Assembly: GCF_000484695.1 (NCBI RefSeq)
Contig: NZ_AXVR01000005.1
Span: 62,001-126,000 of the forward strand
Length of the DNA: 64,000 nucleotides
Source of the DNA: Salinispora cortesiana
GTDB taxonomy: Bacteria; Actinomycetota; Actinomycetes; Mycobacteriales; Micromonosporaceae
Direction of reading: 5' to 3'
Below are positions 61,701-64,000 of this stretch, piece after piece. The notes under the pieces are model-generated. The model saw only the letters and a list, made by a program, of their open reading frames with translations. It did not search any database and was not told where the DNA came from. The position numbers and the translations under genes were made by a program. Each line of letters begins with the position of its first letter. Position 1 is the first letter of the stretch.

Positions 61701-62888
61701 TCAGGGCACGACTCTGCCGCGGCCCGGGAGCGCGAGCAGCAGGCCACTGGTGGGTACGCCGGTGCCGGCGGTCACCAGCACCGGGCCCGCCCCGGCGACC
61801 TGGTTGACCGAGCTTCCCCGGACCTGCCGGACCGCCTCCACGATCCCGTTCATCCCATGGATGTAGGCCTCCCCGAGCTGCCCACCGTGCGGGTTGACCG
61901 GGAGCCGGCCACCCAGTTCGATCGCGCCGTCGGCGATGAAGTGCCGTGCCTCCCCCGGTGGGCAGAACCCCAACTCCTCCAACTGCATCAGGACGTACGG
62001 GGTGAAGTGGTCGTACAGCATCGCGACCCGCACATCGTCGGGGACCAGACCGGACTGCTCCCAGAGTTGCCGCCCGACCACGCCGAGCTCCGGTAGCCCG
62101 GTCAGGTTGTCGCGGTAGTAGCTGGTCATGATGTACTGGTCCGCCCCGCTACCCTGCGCGGCAGCGGCAATCACCGCGGGGGTCTGCCGCAGGTCGGCGG
62201 CGTGCTCGACGCCGGCCACCACCACGGCGACCGCTCCGTCGCTCTCCTGGCAGCAGTCCAGCAGCCGAAGCGGCTCGGCGATCCACCGGGACGCCTGGTG
62301 GTCGACGAGGGTGATCGGTCGGCCAAAGAACCAGGCTCGGGGGTTGGTCGCGGCATGCCGGCGAGCAGCCACCGCCACCCGACCGAAGTCCTCCCCGGTG
62401 GCCCCGAAGACGTGCTGGTAGCGGCGGGCGGCCATGGCCACGGTAGCGGCCGGGGTGCCCAGCCCCATCGGGTAGTGCCAGCCATTGTCGACGCCGGAGC
62501 TGGTCGATGCGCTCGAGACGTCCCGGGACACCCGACCGAAGCGGCGGCCGGAGCGCTCGTTGAGCGCGCGGTAGCACACCACGACCCGCGCCATCCCGGC
62601 GCTGATCGCCAGGGCCGCCTGCTGCACCGTGGCACAGGCCGCGCCGCCGCCGTAACCGACCTGGCTGAAAAAGCGCAACTCCCCCGCACCGATTTCCCGG
62701 GCCAGGGCGATCTCGGCGGTGCTGTCCATGGTGAAGGTCACCACGCCGTCGACATCGGTCGGCGCCAGCCCGGCGTCGGCGAGTGCGGCGCGGACCGACT
62801 CCACCGCCAGTTGGAGCTCGCTGCGACCGGAGTCCTTGGAGAACTCCGTCTCGCCGATACCGACGATCGCCGCTCTTCCCGAGATCAC
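61701..62888 (-). CDS. ltp2: Ltp2, thiolase-like retro-aldolase of steroid side-chain removal
   Basis: The 395-residue thiolase-fold protein lacks the usual catalytic cysteines of thiolases and carries SQVGYGGGAACATVQQAA, YDHFTPYVLMQLEELGFC and LPVNPHGGQLGEAYIHGMNG, as in lipid-transfer protein Ltp2 (Rv3540c). Ltp2, bound to the DUF35 domain of ChsH2, splits 17-HOPC-CoA into androstenedione and propionyl-CoA. GTG 62888 overlaps the chsH1 stop by four bases. Confidence 0.92.
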   Translation of the reverse strand: MISGRAAIVGIGETEFSKDSGRSELQLAVESVRAALADAGLAPTDVDGVVTFTMDSTAEIALAREIGAGELRFFSQVGYGGGAACATVQQAALAISAGMARVVVCYRALNERSGRRFGRVSRDVSSASTSSGVDNGWHYPMGLGTPAATVAMAARRYQHVFGATGEDFGRVAVAARRHAATNPRAWFFGRPITLVDHQASRWIAEPLRLLDCCQESDGAVAVVVAGVEHAADLRQTPAVIAAAAQGSGADQYIMTSYYRDNLTGLPELGVVGRQLWEQSGLVPDDVRVAMLYDHFTPYVLMQLEELGFCPPGEARHFIADGAIELGGRLPVNPHGGQLGEAYIHGMNGIVEAVRQVRGSSVNQVAGAGPVLVTAGTGVPTSGLLLALPGRGRVVP

Positions 62889-63274
62889 GGAATCCTCCCG
62901 ACCTCAACCTGTCCGGTGACGTGATCGCCCCCGGCAACACGTCCCACCACGGCCACCACACACCCGGTTGGCGACACCTGCGCCACCTGACCGGTCAGGA
63001 CGAGGGTGTCGTACGCGTAGCACGGCGCCCCGAGCCGGATAGCGACACTGCGCACCATCGCCATCGCTCCGGCCCAATCAGTCACGTACCGCTGCACCAG
63101 TCCGGTCGTGGTCAAGATGTTGAGGAAGATGTCCTTCGAGCCCCGCCGAACGGCCTGGTCCCGATCATGGTGCACATCCTGGAAGTCCCGGGTGGCGACA
63201 GCGGTGCTGATCACAAAGGTGGGGGTGACCGGGATCCGCAGTTCCGGCAGGACGACGCCGACCGCCACGTTCAT
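62885..63274 (-). CDS. chsH1: ChsH1, MaoC-like subunit of the side-chain hydratase
   Basis: The 129-residue single hot-dog domain (MNVAVGVVLPELRIPVTPTF, then HHDRDQAVRRGSKDIFLNILTT) equals ChsH1 (Rv3541c) in length and motif. With ChsH2 it hydrates 3-OPDC-CoA in the last turn of side-chain beta-oxidation. ATG 63274 overlaps the chsH2 stop, so the three genes form a coupled operon with ltp2. Confidence 0.92.
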   Translation of the reverse strand: MNVAVGVVLPELRIPVTPTFVISTAVATRDFQDVHHDRDQAVRRGSKDIFLNILTTTGLVQRYVTDWAGAMAMVRSVAIRLGAPCYAYDTLVLTGQVAQVSPTGCVVAVVGRVAGGDHVTGQVEVGRIP

Positions 63275-64000
63275 GACAGCAACCGCCACGCGGGCAGGGT
63301 CAGCTCGGCGTCCACCCGTACGAAGTCGACCTGGACCGCGGCTCCGATCCGCACCTGCGCCGGGTCTACTCCGAGCACCTCGCCCACCATCCGTACCCCT
63401 TCGGTCAACTCCACCAACGCCACCACGATCGGCAACCGCCGCCCCGGCACCGGCGGGTGGTGGTGCACCACGAAGCTGAAGACCTCACCCGTACCGCGGG
63501 CGACCAGGTGGTCCTTGCGGTCAGCGCCGCACTGTCGGCAGACCGGCCCCGGCGGATGTCGCAGCTGACCACAACCCCCGCACCGCTGAATGCGCAGCTC
63601 GCCGGCGGCGGTGCCGGTCCAGAAGAAAGCGGTGTCCCGGGTGACGACCGGCCGCAGCACGTCGGACGCCGGATCCGGATCCCGATCGGACGCCGCCGAG
63701 GCTGGCCCGGACACCGGAGCCGAGACCCGTTCGGACGTCGCCGCCGAGGCCGGCCCGGACACCGGAGCGGAGGCCCGCTCGGATGTTGGAGGAGCCGCTG
63801 CGGAGCCCGACGGCCGGAACTTGAGCACCCGAAAGGTCATCGACGCCACAGCCTCCGCGCCGACGTACCAGGTGCTGTCGGTAGTGACAAACCAGCCCTC
63901 GCCGAGCGCTGTTCGTTTTGGTCCGCTCACGTCGACCAGCCGGCTGCGCACCTCGACCCGCTCGCCGTCGCGCAGATACCGGTGGTACGTCTGCTCGCAG
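63271..64000 (-). CDS. chsH2: ChsH2, MaoC-DUF35 subunit, 5' part outside the window
   Basis: The open frame runs to the window edge, where CEQTYHRYLRDGERVE continues a MaoC-type hydratase domain (SGPKRTALGEGWFVTTDSTW). The C-terminal half is a DUF35 domain with a zinc ribbon (CGGCGQLRHPPGPVCRQCG) and an OB-fold, which binds Ltp2. The two domains are joined by an unusually long Ala/Ser/Pro/Asp-rich linker containing two tandem 15-16-residue repeats (APVSGPASAA). In mycobacterial ChsH2 (Rv3542c) the domains are closer. N-terminus not visible. Confidence 0.9.
   Translation of the reverse strand, partial: CEQTYHRYLRDGERVEVRSRLVDVSGPKRTALGEGWFVTTDSTWYVGAEAVASMTFRVLKFRPSGSAAAPPTSERASAPVSGPASAATSERVSAPVSGPASAASDRDPDPASDVLRPVVTRDTAFFWTGTAAGELRIQRCGGCGQLRHPPGPVCRQCGADRKDHLVARGTGEVFSFVVHHHPPVPGRRLPIVVALVELTEGVRMVGEVLGVDPAQVRIGAAVQVDFVRVDAELTLPAWRLLS
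63686..63778. repeat. Tandem repeat encoding the ChsH2 linker
   Basis: Two imperfect copies of about 45-48 bp (63686-63730 and 63731-63778), each with GGCCCGGACACCGGAGC or a one-base variant, encode the repeated linker SAPVSGPASAA of ChsH2. The repeat preserves the reading frame. Confidence 0.8.

Overview
The window is high-GC actinomycete DNA: strong GGAGG-type ribosome sites, many GTG starts, ATGA/GTGA stop-start overlaps and several apparently leaderless promoters. The gene content (DivIVA coiled coil, XRE/TPR regulator, KstR/KstR2-type steroid regulon, F420-linked oxidoreductase, cobalamin riboswitch) fits a Micromonosporaceae chromosome of the Salinispora/Micromonospora kind. That placement is inferred from gene content only. 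No rRNA, tRNA, CRISPR array, IS element or clear prophage was seen.

Region 1 (1-36.7 kb) is a mosaic of housekeeping and accessory loci. In order: a partial MDR dehydrogenase; a CDP-alcohol phosphatidyltransferase/sulfatase fusion; an acyltransferase-3 gene divergent from a TetR gene with an 18-bp perfect palindrome between them; a siderophore-interacting protein under an iron box; a DivIVA-like coiled coil; a response regulator-kinase-GerMN lipoprotein operon; a small membrane/STAS/BON cluster; a two-gene membrane/coiled-coil unit; divergent glpD and alkyl-DHAP synthase genes sharing an inverted repeat; an XRE/TPR regulator with a flavoprotein; a BASS symporter with a TetR; an ABC-2 exporter with a lipoprotein; a frameshifted PLP C-S lyase; an ECF sigma/anti-sigma/PCuAC/DyP/CopC copper module; a cobalamin riboswitch driving cbiMNQO; a radical SAM/ArsM-like methyltransferase pair; and a PadR regulator.

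Region 2 (37-64 kb) is a cholesterol/steroid catabolic cluster. Side-chain genes are cyp125, fadA5, fadE26-fadE27 (chsE4-chsE5), chsH2-chsH1-ltp2, with an alcohol and an aldehyde dehydrogenase as candidates for C26 oxidation. C/D-ring (HIP) genes are echA20-ipdA-ipdB-ipdC, fadA6, ipdF, fadE30 (ipdE1) and fadE31-fadE32-fadE33 (ipdE2). Also present are a Tat-exported cholesterol oxidase, an Rv3520c-like F420 oxidoreductase and the regulator KstR2. Ring A/B genes (kstD, hsa), mce4 and kstR1 are not in the window.

The promoters of this cluster carry two classes of operator that I could read directly. Four sites fit the KstR1 consensus TnnAACnnGTTnnA (39214, 42569, 47398, 53073). Three fit the KstR2 consensus AnCAAGnnCTTGnT, one perfectly (56364) and two with one mismatch (39981, 42672). 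The only such site upstream of kstR2 is of KstR1 type, which suggests that the side-chain regulator sits above the ring-degradation regulator.
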